Assembly (NCBI GenBank): GCA_018699075.1
Contig: JABIPV010000100.1
Span: forward strand, 1 to 8,602
DNA length: 8,602 nt
Direction of reading: 5' to 3'
Origin: Kordiimonadaceae bacterium
Lineage (GTDB): Bacteria; Pseudomonadota; Alphaproteobacteria; Sphingomonadales; Emcibacteraceae
Of this stretch, positions 1 to 6,282 are shown one piece after another. Below the pieces are notes generated by a model that was not told the origin of the DNA, did no database searches, and saw only the letters and a program-made list of their open reading frames with translations. Made by a program: the position numbers and the translations under genes. Position 1 is the first letter of the stretch, and each line of letters starts with the position of its first letter.

Positions 1-699
1 AATAGTGAATATAAAGTAAAGTATTTTATAGATGAAGATAAAAGGATTCAAAGTAGGTCCATAGATGGTGTTGCTGTACTATCTACTTCTCAGTTCAAAA
101 ATACAAGTATGAAATCTAAAGTAGATATGATAATCATAGCTATACCATCTGCAAAACAATCACGCATAAATGAGATATATGAAGAGCTTAATGGTTTTTC
201 TGGTGTTATAAAAGTATTGCCATCTTTAGATAACATTCTTCAAGATAAACCTATGTCAAATCAACTTAAAAATGTTGATGTAGAAGATCTACTTGCTCGG
301 CACCCAAAAGGTTTAGATAAAACAGTAGTTAAGAATTTTATAAAAGATAAAGTAATAATGGTAACAGGTGCTGGTGGTAGCATCGGTAGTGAAATATGTA
401 GACAGTGTTGTATATATGGTGCTAAAGAGATCATCTTGGTGGAGCATGGTGAATATAACTTGTATGCTATAGATCAAGAGTTATCTGAGTTTAGGAACAA
501 TGGTTTAGTGGTTAGTGTGGTTCCCAAGATGGTAAATGTAAAAGATCAAGGATCTCTAGATGAAGTTTTCACTACATACAAACCAAATATAGTAGTACAC
601 GCAGCAGCATATAAACATGTACCAATGGTAGAGGATAATATATCTCAAGGTATAGCAAATAATGTTATGGGTACAAAAACTTCTATAGATTTGGCATAA
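1..699 (+). CDS. Nucleotide-sugar 4,6-dehydratase fragment (CapD/WbpM/PglF family), truncated at both ends
   Basis: The frame is open from base 1, so the ATG at 109 is internal; 232 codons are present. Residues 1 to about 85 match the Rossmann-like segment that precedes the catalytic domain in membrane-bound CapD/PglF proteins. The catalytic SDR domain then begins, with the NAD-binding motif TGAGGSIGSE at residues 122-131 and the conserved HAAAYKHVPMVE block at about 200-211. It ends at NNVMGTKTSIDLA followed by TAA. Family members continue there into the strand carrying the catalytic STDK motif and the Tyr/Lys region, all absent here. Known members dehydrate UDP-GlcNAc (or similar) at the inner membrane for surface glycan or glycoprotein synthesis. 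As it stands the fragment cannot be active. Base use (many ata, aga, tta codons) is more AT-rich than most of the window and the wording resembles Campylobacterota. The family call is firm; the source organism is inference. Confidence 0.85.
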   Translation, partial: NSEYKVKYFIDEDKRIQSRSIDGVAVLSTSQFKNTSMKSKVDMIIIAIPSAKQSRINEIYEELNGFSGVIKVLPSLDNILQDKPMSNQLKNVDVEDLLARHPKGLDKTVVKNFIKDKVIMVTGAGGSIGSEICRQCCIYGAKEIILVEHGEYNLYAIDQELSEFRNNGLVVSVVPKMVNVKDQGSLDEVFTTYKPNIVVHAAAYKHVPMVEDNISQGIANNVMGTKTSIDLA

Positions 700-998
700 T
701 TTCCCATAAAACCATGTCGTCGTCCAAGCCAACTGAATGAGCTTTCATTTAAAGGTGAAGAAGCAAATACAATTTTAGCAACCTCAAGGTCGCCGTTAAA
801 CCACTGCTCACTAGATGTTTCGAACTCTTTGTCTCGGAATAGGGAACCAGACGGTGTAACTGTTTTAGAATAAGCATCGACAACAATTTGACTATTTATT
901 GCTGCTTCATGAGCCGCTTTTTGAGCTGCATCCTGCGCAAAAACAGTATTACTAAATAACATCCCTAACAAAATGCTAGATAAAATTAAAAGCCTCAT
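645..998 (-). CDS. Exported TPR-like protein, 3' part replaced at the junction
   Basis: The N-terminus is a clear Sec signal peptide: a short charged start, a hydrophobic run to about residue 18, then NTVFA with likely cleavage after Ala21. The start at 998 is preceded by AAGGGA about 7 bases upstream. The mature part reads like the beginning of a periplasmic tetratricopeptide protein: residues 88-106, with WLGRRHGFMGNYAKSIE, fit the G-x-Y-x-x-A/S-I-E pattern of a TPR helix pair. After about residue 106 the codons come from the antisense strand of the dehydratase fragment and end by chance at 645, so the true protein is longer and its remainder is not in this window. I do not recognise the specific protein. 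It is transcribed divergently from the ArsC-like operon. Confidence 0.6.
   Translation of the reverse strand: MRLLILSSILLGMLFSNTVFAQDAAQKAAHEAAINSQIVVDAYSKTVTPSGSLFRDKEFETSSEQWFNGDLEVAKIVFASSPLNESSFSWLGRRHGFMGNYAKSIEVFVPITLFAIP
682..695. other. Chimeric junction with shared microhomology
   Basis: Two convergent genes are both interrupted here. Read on +, the bases complete SIDLA of the dehydratase just before an abrupt stop. Read on -, the same bases encode AKSIE, which still fits the TPR pattern of the other gene. The stretch TCTATAGATTTGGC (682-695) seems to belong to both, and its core TCTATAGA is an 8-base palindrome. This is how a microhomology-mediated join looks. Whether it arose in the cell, during amplification or in assembly cannot be told from sequence alone. 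Confidence 0.6.
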
Positions 999-1041
999 CT
1001 AAAATCCCTTTTAAAGTTTTTATATTTAAATCTTCATGTAT

Positions 1042-1059
1042 ATTGCCCTAGAGGGTAAT
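1042..1059. promoter_or_regulatory. Operator-like palindrome in the divergent intergenic region
   Basis: The 18-base stretch reads ATT-G-CCCT-AG-AGGG-T-AAT, with seven of nine positions per arm self-complementary. It lies between the start of the TPR-like gene (998) and the ArsC-like gene (1136). A TTGC/GCAA pair slightly overlaps it. It has no T run, so a terminator is unlikely; a repressor or activator site is the simplest reading. No known regulator consensus is recognised. Confidence 0.3.
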
Positions 1060-1092
1060 GCAAACCAATAAAAATTTTATTAACATCACAAT

Positions 1093-1121
1093 TTGAATAA
1101 AAAAATAATCGGCATTACGAT
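1093..1121 (+). promoter_or_regulatory. Possible promoter of the ArsC-like operon
   Basis: TTGAAT (1093-1098) and TACGAT (1116-1121) are separated by 17 bases and each matches the sigma-70 boxes at four of six positions. The predicted start would fall only about 8 bases before the ATG at 1136, giving a nearly leaderless message. The SD before that ATG is weak (AGG at 1127-1129), which would be consistent. Low confidence in an AT-rich region. Confidence 0.25.
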
Positions 1122-1135
1122 CATACAGGTTCACA

Positions 1136-1594
1136 ATGAAAATTTTATATTTAAGTACCTATAACGTTAGCCGAAGTATTCTTGCTGAATCAATTACTAG
1201 AAAATTCCAGAAAAATAATATTAAAGCCGGCAGTGCAGGCAGCCATCACCGAGATGACATAGAACCAGTAGCTTATAGAGTATTAAAAAATCAGCACTAT
1301 AGCTCAGAAAACCTTGTGAGCAAATCTTGGGACAAATTTTTGAACTGGGAACCTGATATAGTCATTACATTGTGCAATAAAATATTAAAAGAAAAATGTC
1401 CCGCTTATGTTGGAAAATCTGTTCATGTACATTGGGGATTACCTGACCCGGCATTACAAGCAGGTAACATGGAAGAAAATTTTACAAAAACATTTAAAAT
1501 ACTCGATCAACGTATTAAAAAAGTGTTAGATATTGATATAACAAAATTAGATAAAACTGAATTGAGGGCCCACCTTAAAGGGGTAATAGAATGA
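1136..1594 (+). CDS. ArsC/low-molecular-weight phosphatase-like protein lacking the catalytic cysteine
   Basis: The 152-residue protein has the full length and fold markers of the LMW-PTP-type arsenate reductases whose P-loop normally reads CTxNxCRS. Here residues 7-14 are STYNVSRS: the nucleophilic Cys is Ser7 (codon AGT) and the second P-loop Cys is Ser12 (AGC). Arg13, Ser14, the SAG motif (33-35) and WGLPDPA with its general-acid Asp (100-106) are kept. Cys80 and Cys88, in the TLC and CP contexts, lie where thioredoxin-coupled ArsC proteins carry their redox pair. In the family, the P-loop Cys attacks arsenate or phosphotyrosine, so by established chemistry this protein should bind an oxyanion but not reduce or hydrolyse it by the usual route. 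A cytosolic sensor, binding protein or new chemistry is inference. Its stop overlaps the next start by four bases (ATGA). The gene is AT-richer than the genes further right. Confidence 0.85.
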   Translation: MKILYLSTYNVSRSILAESITRKFQKNNIKAGSAGSHHRDDIEPVAYRVLKNQHYSSENLVSKSWDKFLNWEPDIVITLCNKILKEKCPAYVGKSVHVHWGLPDPALQAGNMEENFTKTFKILDQRIKKVLDIDITKLDKTELRAHLKGVIE

Positions 1595-2541
1595 TCACTA
1601 AAATTATAACTGCCACACTCGCACTATTCATTATGACAGGGTGCGACCAAACTCCGGAAGAAGAAAATTGGTATGATGTAATGCCACGTGCATCATGGTC
1701 TAATTTTGAATTGGTTGATACAGGACAAGATTGGTTTGAAGTTTATAAATTAACTGATAATACCTTTGCTATATATGAACCAAATCAGTGGCAGGAAGCG
1801 ATAAGCTACTTACTAATAGGTTCTGAAAAAGCGTTACTGGTAGATACTTTACAAGGAATAGGCGATTTAAAAGCAGTGATTGATCAAATAACAGACCTGC
1901 CGATCATTGTCGTAAACACCCACAGTCATTATGATCATGTGAGCAGCAATTATCAATTCGACACTATTTATAGCATCAACACCACTTATACCCAAAATAA
2001 TGCCAAAGGTCACCCTCACGCCGATTACGTTGACAGCATGACCATAGATACAGTTTGGAAAAATTTACCAGAAAATTTTTCTTTTGAATTTTATGAAAGT
2101 AAAGCATACAGCATCGATAAATACCTCAAAAACGGTGAAACCATCAACATCGGCAACCGCGAAATAGAGGTCATTCAAATACCTGGTCATTCCCCTGATA
2201 GCGTCATGTTAATTGATGAGCAAAACCGTATGATGTTTACCGGAGATAGTTTTTACCCTGCCCCCTTATACGTTTATAGCGACACATCAAGCTTTCAAGA
2301 ATTTTTTCTTTCAACACAGTTAATGTTTAGCCGCCGCGAAGATGTCGACTTCCTTATGCCGGGACATAATGAAACCATGCTTAAGGCTGAATATTTGAAT
2401 GAACTTCGTGCGGCGACAATGGCAATTTTAAATCCCCAAACACCAAAGACCGTTGAAAATGGCAGAGCCACATATGATTTCGGTGATTTTAGCATAATAA
2501 CTAAAGAACCACATGACTTTGGCGTTAGAAGGGGCGAGTAA
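1591..2541 (+). CDS. Metallo-beta-lactamase-fold hydrolase, predicted lipoprotein
   Basis: Residues 1-18 form a lipoprotein signal (hydrophobic core, then IMTGC) with Cys18 as the likely lipidated residue. The next residue is Asp, which in enterobacteria favours inner-membrane retention; whether this holds here is unknown. The zinc site is complete: HSHYDH at 111-116 (His111, His113, Asp115, His116), His200 in PGHSPDS, Asp219 in FTGDS and His259 in MPGHNE. It should therefore be an active binuclear metal hydrolase facing the periplasm. The substrate cannot be deduced: MBL-fold enzymes of this layout include lactonases, thiolesterases and sulfatase-like proteins. The start overlaps the end of the ArsC-like gene by four bases and has a good SD (AAAGGGG, 7-base spacing), so the two are translationally coupled. 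Confidence 0.88.
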   Translation: MITKIITATLALFIMTGCDQTPEEENWYDVMPRASWSNFELVDTGQDWFEVYKLTDNTFAIYEPNQWQEAISYLLIGSEKALLVDTLQGIGDLKAVIDQITDLPIIVVNTHSHYDHVSSNYQFDTIYSINTTYTQNNAKGHPHADYVDSMTIDTVWKNLPENFSFEFYESKAYSIDKYLKNGETINIGNREIEVIQIPGHSPDSVMLIDEQNRMMFTGDSFYPAPLYVYSDTSSFQEFFLSTQLMFSRREDVDFLMPGHNETMLKAEYLNELRAATMAILNPQTPKTVENGRATYDFGDFSIITKEPHDFGVRRGE

Positions 2542-3239
2542 TGACCACTTATTTTAAAGGATTTAAAGACGAGTTTTGGCAATTTTTCGAAGAGCTTAGC
2601 GAAAATAATAATCGTGAATGGTTTGCGGAAAACAAAGAGCGTTATAAATCTGATATCGTCACGCCTTGCATGGATTTTATCGTTGATATGGGGGAGCGTC
2701 TTAAAGATATATCGCCCCATTATACCGCTATTCCAAAAGCAAATGGCGGTTCCATGTTTCGTATTTACCGCGATGCCCGTTTTTCAAAGGATAAACGCCC
2801 TTATAAAGAAAATGCAGGCATTCAATTTCGCCATAAACTGGGAAAAGATGCACATGCACCAGGGTTTTATATAAACCTAAAACCCGGGGATATGTTTTAC
2901 GGTGGCGGGGTTTGGTCACCGGAAAGTAGTGCACTTAGTGAAATCCGTGACCGTATAGCTTATTATCCAAAAAAATGGCAAGCTGTGATTGAAGATCAAG
3001 ACTTCATCGAGCATTTCGGTGAAATCAAAGGCAGCAGTTTAAAACGCCCTCCGCGTGGATACGATGCTGACCATAAATATATCGAAGATTTAAAAAGAAA
3101 AAGTTTCTTCGCCATGAAAAACTCAACCGATCTTGATTTGGTTAGAACACCAGAATTCCTTGACGAAGTCGTAAATACATTTGAGGCAACAAGCCCATTA
3201 ATGGCCTTCATTTGTGATGCAAGGGGTTTTGAATTTTAG
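2541..3239 (+). CDS. DUF2461 family protein (TIGR02453)
   Basis: At 232 residues the protein has the normal length of the DUF2461 family. Seen landmarks are the N-terminal FxxFFxEL segment followed by NNNREWF (22-28), the highly conserved RIYRDARFSKDKRPYKE (74-90), a Gly-rich GGGVW turn (121-125) and RPPRGYDADHKYIEDLKRKSF (169-189). The family is widespread in bacteria and some fungi but has no established biochemical role, so none is assigned. There is no signal peptide, so it should be cytosolic. Its ATG shares one base with the stop of the metallo-hydrolase gene (TAATG), with AAGGGG six bases before the start. It is the last gene of a three-gene operon and meets the thioesterase gene tail to tail with a four-base overlap. 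Confidence 0.88.
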   Translation: MTTYFKGFKDEFWQFFEELSENNNREWFAENKERYKSDIVTPCMDFIVDMGERLKDISPHYTAIPKANGGSMFRIYRDARFSKDKRPYKENAGIQFRHKLGKDAHAPGFYINLKPGDMFYGGGVWSPESSALSEIRDRIAYYPKKWQAVIEDQDFIEHFGEIKGSSLKRPPRGYDADHKYIEDLKRKSFFAMKNSTDLDLVRTPEFLDEVVNTFEATSPLMAFICDARGFEF

Positions 3240-4003
3240 CTTATTTTCTTAGAACTACCCGTTTTATCCACAGCAACCATGATAAAATCACTGTCTGCAC
3301 ATAATTTTCGCTCTCCTGTCAGTAGTCCCTCACCCCACATTTTCACGTTCACTTTAACGGAACTATTGCCAACCGACATTACCGTTGCTGATAAATCAAC
3401 AATTTGCCCTTCAGATATAGGTGTTTGAAAATCTGTCCGCTCTACAGCCGCGAGCACCATTACAGCACGGCTTTTTTGACTGGCAGCAATAAAGCTCGCC
3501 TTCGCCATCATCGAAAGTCCATGCCCACCAAACAACGTGCCGTAATGATTGGTATCATCCGCAAAAACAAGTTCCACAATTCGTAAATCCGCATTGGGGT
3601 CCCCGCGTGTGGTTCCTGCCATCTCAAGGTCACATAATGGAACATCATCCTGCGAACCGTTAACCGCGACCATGTTAAAAATACCACGGGTACAAATGAC
3701 TTTTTCGCCTGTTAAAATGCTTTCCGCCTGCATGATAACTTCAACCTTCAATGAACGCCGACCTGCTTCAATAACGGTCGCTGAAAAATCAACGATATTA
3801 CCCTTATGGGCTGGTGCTTGAAAGCCAATATTTTCACAGGATCCCGTCACAAAACTACGCCGGCCAAACCGTGTCGCCGCGATAAAAGCAACCTTATCCA
3901 TATAGGCCATCGCCGCCCCGCCAAAAAGCGTATCATGGTGATTGGTGTCCTTGGGAAAGACTATATCAGTTAAATGAATGGTATTTTTTGTATGATGAAC
4001 CAT
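3236..4003 (-). CDS. Acyl-CoA thioesterase with two hotdog domains (YciA/ACOT7-like)
   Basis: Two copies of the hotdog thioesterase domain are fused. Domain 1 (about 8-115) holds FPKDTNHHDTLFGG then MDKVAF; domain 2 (about 143-247) holds FADDTNHYGTLFGG then MAKASF. Each also repeats a VDxSATVxxxGxxSxKV strand block and a LTGE turn, showing an internal duplication. The family hydrolyses acyl-CoA to free acid and CoA in the cytosol. In this family, Asn of one hotdog domain works with Asp of the partner. Here Asn21 and Asn152 remain, Asp36 remains in domain 1, but the matching place in domain 2 is Ala167, so only one of the two composite sites looks complete. The start lies one base after the acetyltransferase stop, so both are probably co-transcribed. 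The nearest alternative description is a two-domain acyl-CoA hydrolase of unknown chain preference. Confidence 0.88.
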   Translation of the reverse strand: MVHHTKNTIHLTDIVFPKDTNHHDTLFGGAAMAYMDKVAFIAATRFGRRSFVTGSCENIGFQAPAHKGNIVDFSATVIEAGRRSLKVEVIMQAESILTGEKVICTRGIFNMVAVNGSQDDVPLCDLEMAGTTRGDPNADLRIVELVFADDTNHYGTLFGGHGLSMMAKASFIAASQKSRAVMVLAAVERTDFQTPISEGQIVDLSATVMSVGNSSVKVNVKMWGEGLLTGERKLCADSDFIMVAVDKTGSSKKIS

Positions 4004-4004
4004 G

Positions 4005-4556
4005 TTAAAAATCTTTTTCCATTACTAATATCGGCACTTCAGTACCATCTTCTGAGACATCCATAGCTGAACTCACTACTTTATAGCCATAATGTTCATA
4101 AAGCGGTTGTCCAGCGAGGGTTGATCCCATGGTCATTTTGCTAAAGCCGGCTTCTTTTGCCGCATTTTCCGCCGTATCCATAATAAAACTACCAATGCCG
4201 TTTCTTGCCCATTCTGGGTGACAATACATGGCGCGTATTCTGGCGCGATCAGTTTTCGGATTAAGAAGTTCTGCACTGCGCCCCGCCGAATGACTTCCAC
4301 CGTATAAAGTTGCCCGTTTACCCCAACCACCACAGCCAACAATGGTTTCATCATCGCTACCTTCACCGTGAAGAATAACAAAATAAGTGCCGTCTTCGAT
4401 CAATGTATAATCAATTCCCATATGTTCATGGGCGGCTTTTAGTTGCTTTTCATCCAAAAAATCTTTTTGAAGTTCATAAATTGCCAAATCCATTAAAGCG
4501 CGAATATCGTCCACATCATCCTTGGTCGCTATTCTATATGTAAATTTCTTTTTCAT
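4005..4556 (-). CDS. GNAT family N-acetyltransferase
   Basis: The protein shows the GNAT order: an N-terminal YRIATKDDVDDIRALM helix, a beta strand reading IVGCGGWGKR, the acetyl-CoA motif A in RAMYCHPEWARNGIGSFIM (RxxGxG variant RNGIGS) and a C-terminal YEHYGYK segment. Substrate cannot be told. The start at 4556 (MKKKFTYRIA) is preferred because the family begins near this strand and AAGGA lies upstream (4568-4572, an 11-base gap). The frame can be extended to an ATG at 4580, but that one has no SD and would add only eight residues. The coding region continues directly into the thioesterase gene, with TAA, one base, then ATG. It is divergent from the secreted hydrolase gene at 4641. Confidence 0.85.
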   Translation of the reverse strand: MKKKFTYRIATKDDVDDIRALMDLAIYELQKDFLDEKQLKAAHEHMGIDYTLIEDGTYFVILHGEGSDDETIVGCGGWGKRATLYGGSHSAGRSAELLNPKTDRARIRAMYCHPEWARNGIGSFIMDTAENAAKEAGFSKMTMGSTLAGQPLYEHYGYKVVSSAMDVSEDGTEVPILVMEKDF

Positions 4557-4597
4557 GATTATCTCGGTCCTTGCAATCATATCAATTTTGGTCTTAA

Positions 4598-4618
4598 GTA
4601 GTTTATATAAAAAACTAC
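4598..4618. promoter_or_regulatory. AT-rich dyad in the divergent region between acetyltransferase and hydrolase
   Basis: GTAGTTT (4598-4604) and AAACTAC (4612-4618) are perfect inverted arms around a seven-base loop, ATATAAA. The site lies in the 84-base region that must carry both divergent promoters, and the loop itself contains TATAAA-like bases. An operator is plausible; no regulator consensus is recognised, and a chance dyad in AT-rich DNA cannot be excluded. Confidence 0.25.
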
Positions 4619-4640
4619 AACATAATTTTGAGGAAATGTC

Positions 4641-5600
4641 ATGAAGTTTTTACGCATAATATTACTTATCGCCCTTACAGGGTTTTCACTACCATCATTG
4701 GCCCATGAAGACCCCGATCAATCTGGTTATATTCAAGTAGACGGTGGAAAATTATGGTACCGTATGAACGGCATTGAACATCTTGGAATAAAACCTGCAA
4801 TTATCGTAATGCATGGTGGTCCTGGTGGCACACACCGCGGGTTAATGCCATATGTTGAACTTGCGGATACTTATCCGGTAATTTTATATGATCAATTGGG
4901 AAATGGAAAATCCGCTAAATTAGTCGATGATATCAACGATCAATCCACATGGACCGTCGAGCATTTCGTTAAAGAAATCAGTCAGATACGCGCGGCTCTT
5001 AACCTTGATGAAGTCATTATCGCGGGCCATAGCTGGGGCGGCACATTATCCGCAGAATATGCAGTGAAAAATGAAAAAGGTCTTCGCGCTGCCATTTTTG
5101 GAAGCCCGCTGATCAGCACACCACAATGGGTTGCCGATAACCGTGAATGGATCACCATGATGCCGCAGGAATATCAGGACGCCATCAATAAACATGAAGC
5201 CGCTGGCACATTCAGTGATCCAGAATACCGCGAAGCAGAAAGTGCCTTTTACGCAAGACACATGTGCCCCGGTGAATGCATTGACCGCGGATTTCGTGCG
5301 GACGCCAAGCGCGGCAATAGAACCATGTACCAAACCATGTGGGGACCAAGCGAATTTACGGCAAATGGCACTTTAGCAGATTATGACATCAGTCCACAGT
5401 TACACACTGTTGAGGTACCTGTGTTAATGATCTGCGGCGAATTTGACGAAGCCGCACCAAAATCATGTAAAAAATTCGCTGATATGGTACCGGATGCGAC
5501 AAATGTAGTCGTACCCGGCGCAGGTCACGCAACACTCGGCCAAGAAAAAGACATGGTGATCGGCACTATAAGAGAATTCTTAGCTGAAAAAGTGAAATAA
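4641..5600 (+). CDS. Exported alpha/beta hydrolase, proline iminopeptidase-like (S33)
   Basis: A Sec signal peptide (MKFLRIILLIALTGFSLPSLA, cleavage likely after Ala21) sends the enzyme out of the cytosol. The hydrolase fold is complete: HGGPGG oxyanion motif at 58-63, DQLGNGKS at 84-91, nucleophile elbow GHSWGG at 129-134 with Ser131, Asp269 in GEFDEA and His296 in GAGHAT. HGGPG plus GxSWGG and the WGxxEF segment in the cap (234-239) are typical of the prolyl iminopeptidase branch, which releases N-terminal proline or related residues; relatives act on esters or lactones, so substrate is uncertain. Six cysteines, of which Cys209 and Cys213 (MCPGEC) lie in the cap, could form disulfides in the periplasm. 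A strong SD, GAGGAA, precedes the start by five bases. The dehydrogenase gene follows after one base. Confidence 0.88.
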   Translation: MKFLRIILLIALTGFSLPSLAHEDPDQSGYIQVDGGKLWYRMNGIEHLGIKPAIIVMHGGPGGTHRGLMPYVELADTYPVILYDQLGNGKSAKLVDDINDQSTWTVEHFVKEISQIRAALNLDEVIIAGHSWGGTLSAEYAVKNEKGLRAAIFGSPLISTPQWVADNREWITMMPQEYQDAINKHEAAGTFSDPEYREAESAFYARHMCPGECIDRGFRADAKRGNRTMYQTMWGPSEFTANGTLADYDISPQLHTVEVPVLMICGEFDEAAPKSCKKFADMVPDATNVVVPGAGHATLGQEKDMVIGTIREFLAEKVK

Positions 5601-5601
5601 A

Positions 5602-6282
5602 ATGACCAGATTAGCTCTTGTGACCGGTGGAAATAGAGGACTTGGATTAGAAATTGCCAAGGGATTGGCTGCGCAAGGATATAAAGTGCTATTGGGTTGC
5701 CGTAACTTGGAACAGGGTAATCAAGCAGCTTCAAATATTGCTGGTGATGTTGAAGCCGTTCATCTGGACCTCTCAAATTCAAATATTTTAAGAAACCAGA
5801 TCAAAGAAATATTATCAACTTACCCAAAAATTGACGTTCTGATTAACAACGCCGCAATTCTTATCCGCGATGAAATTTTTGATATTGATGAAGAAGATTT
5901 TTATGCCACGATGCAAATTAATCTCAATGCGGCCTTTGATCTTATCCAATTAATAACCCCCACAATGATCAAACAAAACTATGGTCGCATTGTAAACATT
6001 ACCTCTGACTTTGGATCATTTAAAGACGGTCTTCTCGGCCCCGTGTCTTATTCCGTCAGCAAAGCCGCCTTAAACGCCTTAACCATGAATGTCGCGCGTA
6101 CATTGCCTGACACGGTTAAGATTAACTCAGTGCATCCAGGATGGCTTAAAACCGATATGGGCGGCCTTGATGCCCCTCTTTCTATTATTGAAGGCGCAGA
6201 GACGCCAATTTGGCTCGCCACCTTGGAAGATGATGGGCCAACAGGACTTTTCTTTCATCAAAAAGAACTCAAACAGTGGTAG
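5602..6282 (+). CDS. Short-chain dehydrogenase/reductase (SDR), NAD(P)-dependent
   Basis: This is a classical SDR of 226 residues, slightly shorter than the usual 250. The cofactor motif TGGNRGLG is at 8-15, NNAA (a common variant of NNAG) at 82-85, and the catalytic residues Asn107, Ser135 and Tyr150-xxx-Lys154 are all present. HPGWLKTDMGG (178-188) follows, as in the carbonyl-reductase-like branch. Arg34 after the second strand suggests NADPH, which is inference. The start is one base after the stop of the hydrolase gene with a poor SD, so translation probably depends on coupling. The 3' end overlaps the ada 3' end by 14 bases on the opposite strand. Confidence 0.88.
   Translation: MTRLALVTGGNRGLGLEIAKGLAAQGYKVLLGCRNLEQGNQAASNIAGDVEAVHLDLSNSNILRNQIKEILSTYPKIDVLINNAAILIRDEIFDIDEEDFYATMQINLNAAFDLIQLITPTMIKQNYGRIVNITSDFGSFKDGLLGPVSYSVSKAALNALTMNVARTLPDTVKINSVHPGWLKTDMGGLDAPLSIIEGAETPIWLATLEDDGPTGLFFHQKELKQW

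Noticed and set aside
645..760. A simple frameshift or nonsense mutation ending the dehydratase gene
   Set aside because: No forward frame after 699 continues with the expected dehydratase sequence (no STDKA block), and the opposite strand there is a good signal-peptide gene. The sequence has been replaced, not shifted.
2295..2720. A 141-codon - strand open frame within the metallo-hydrolase and DUF2461 genes
   Set aside because: It is antisense to two well supported genes and shows no family motif; it is a shadow frame.
4598..4618. Terminator between divergent genes
   Set aside because: The genes point away from each other, so no transcript needs to end here; the dyad is better read as a possible operator.
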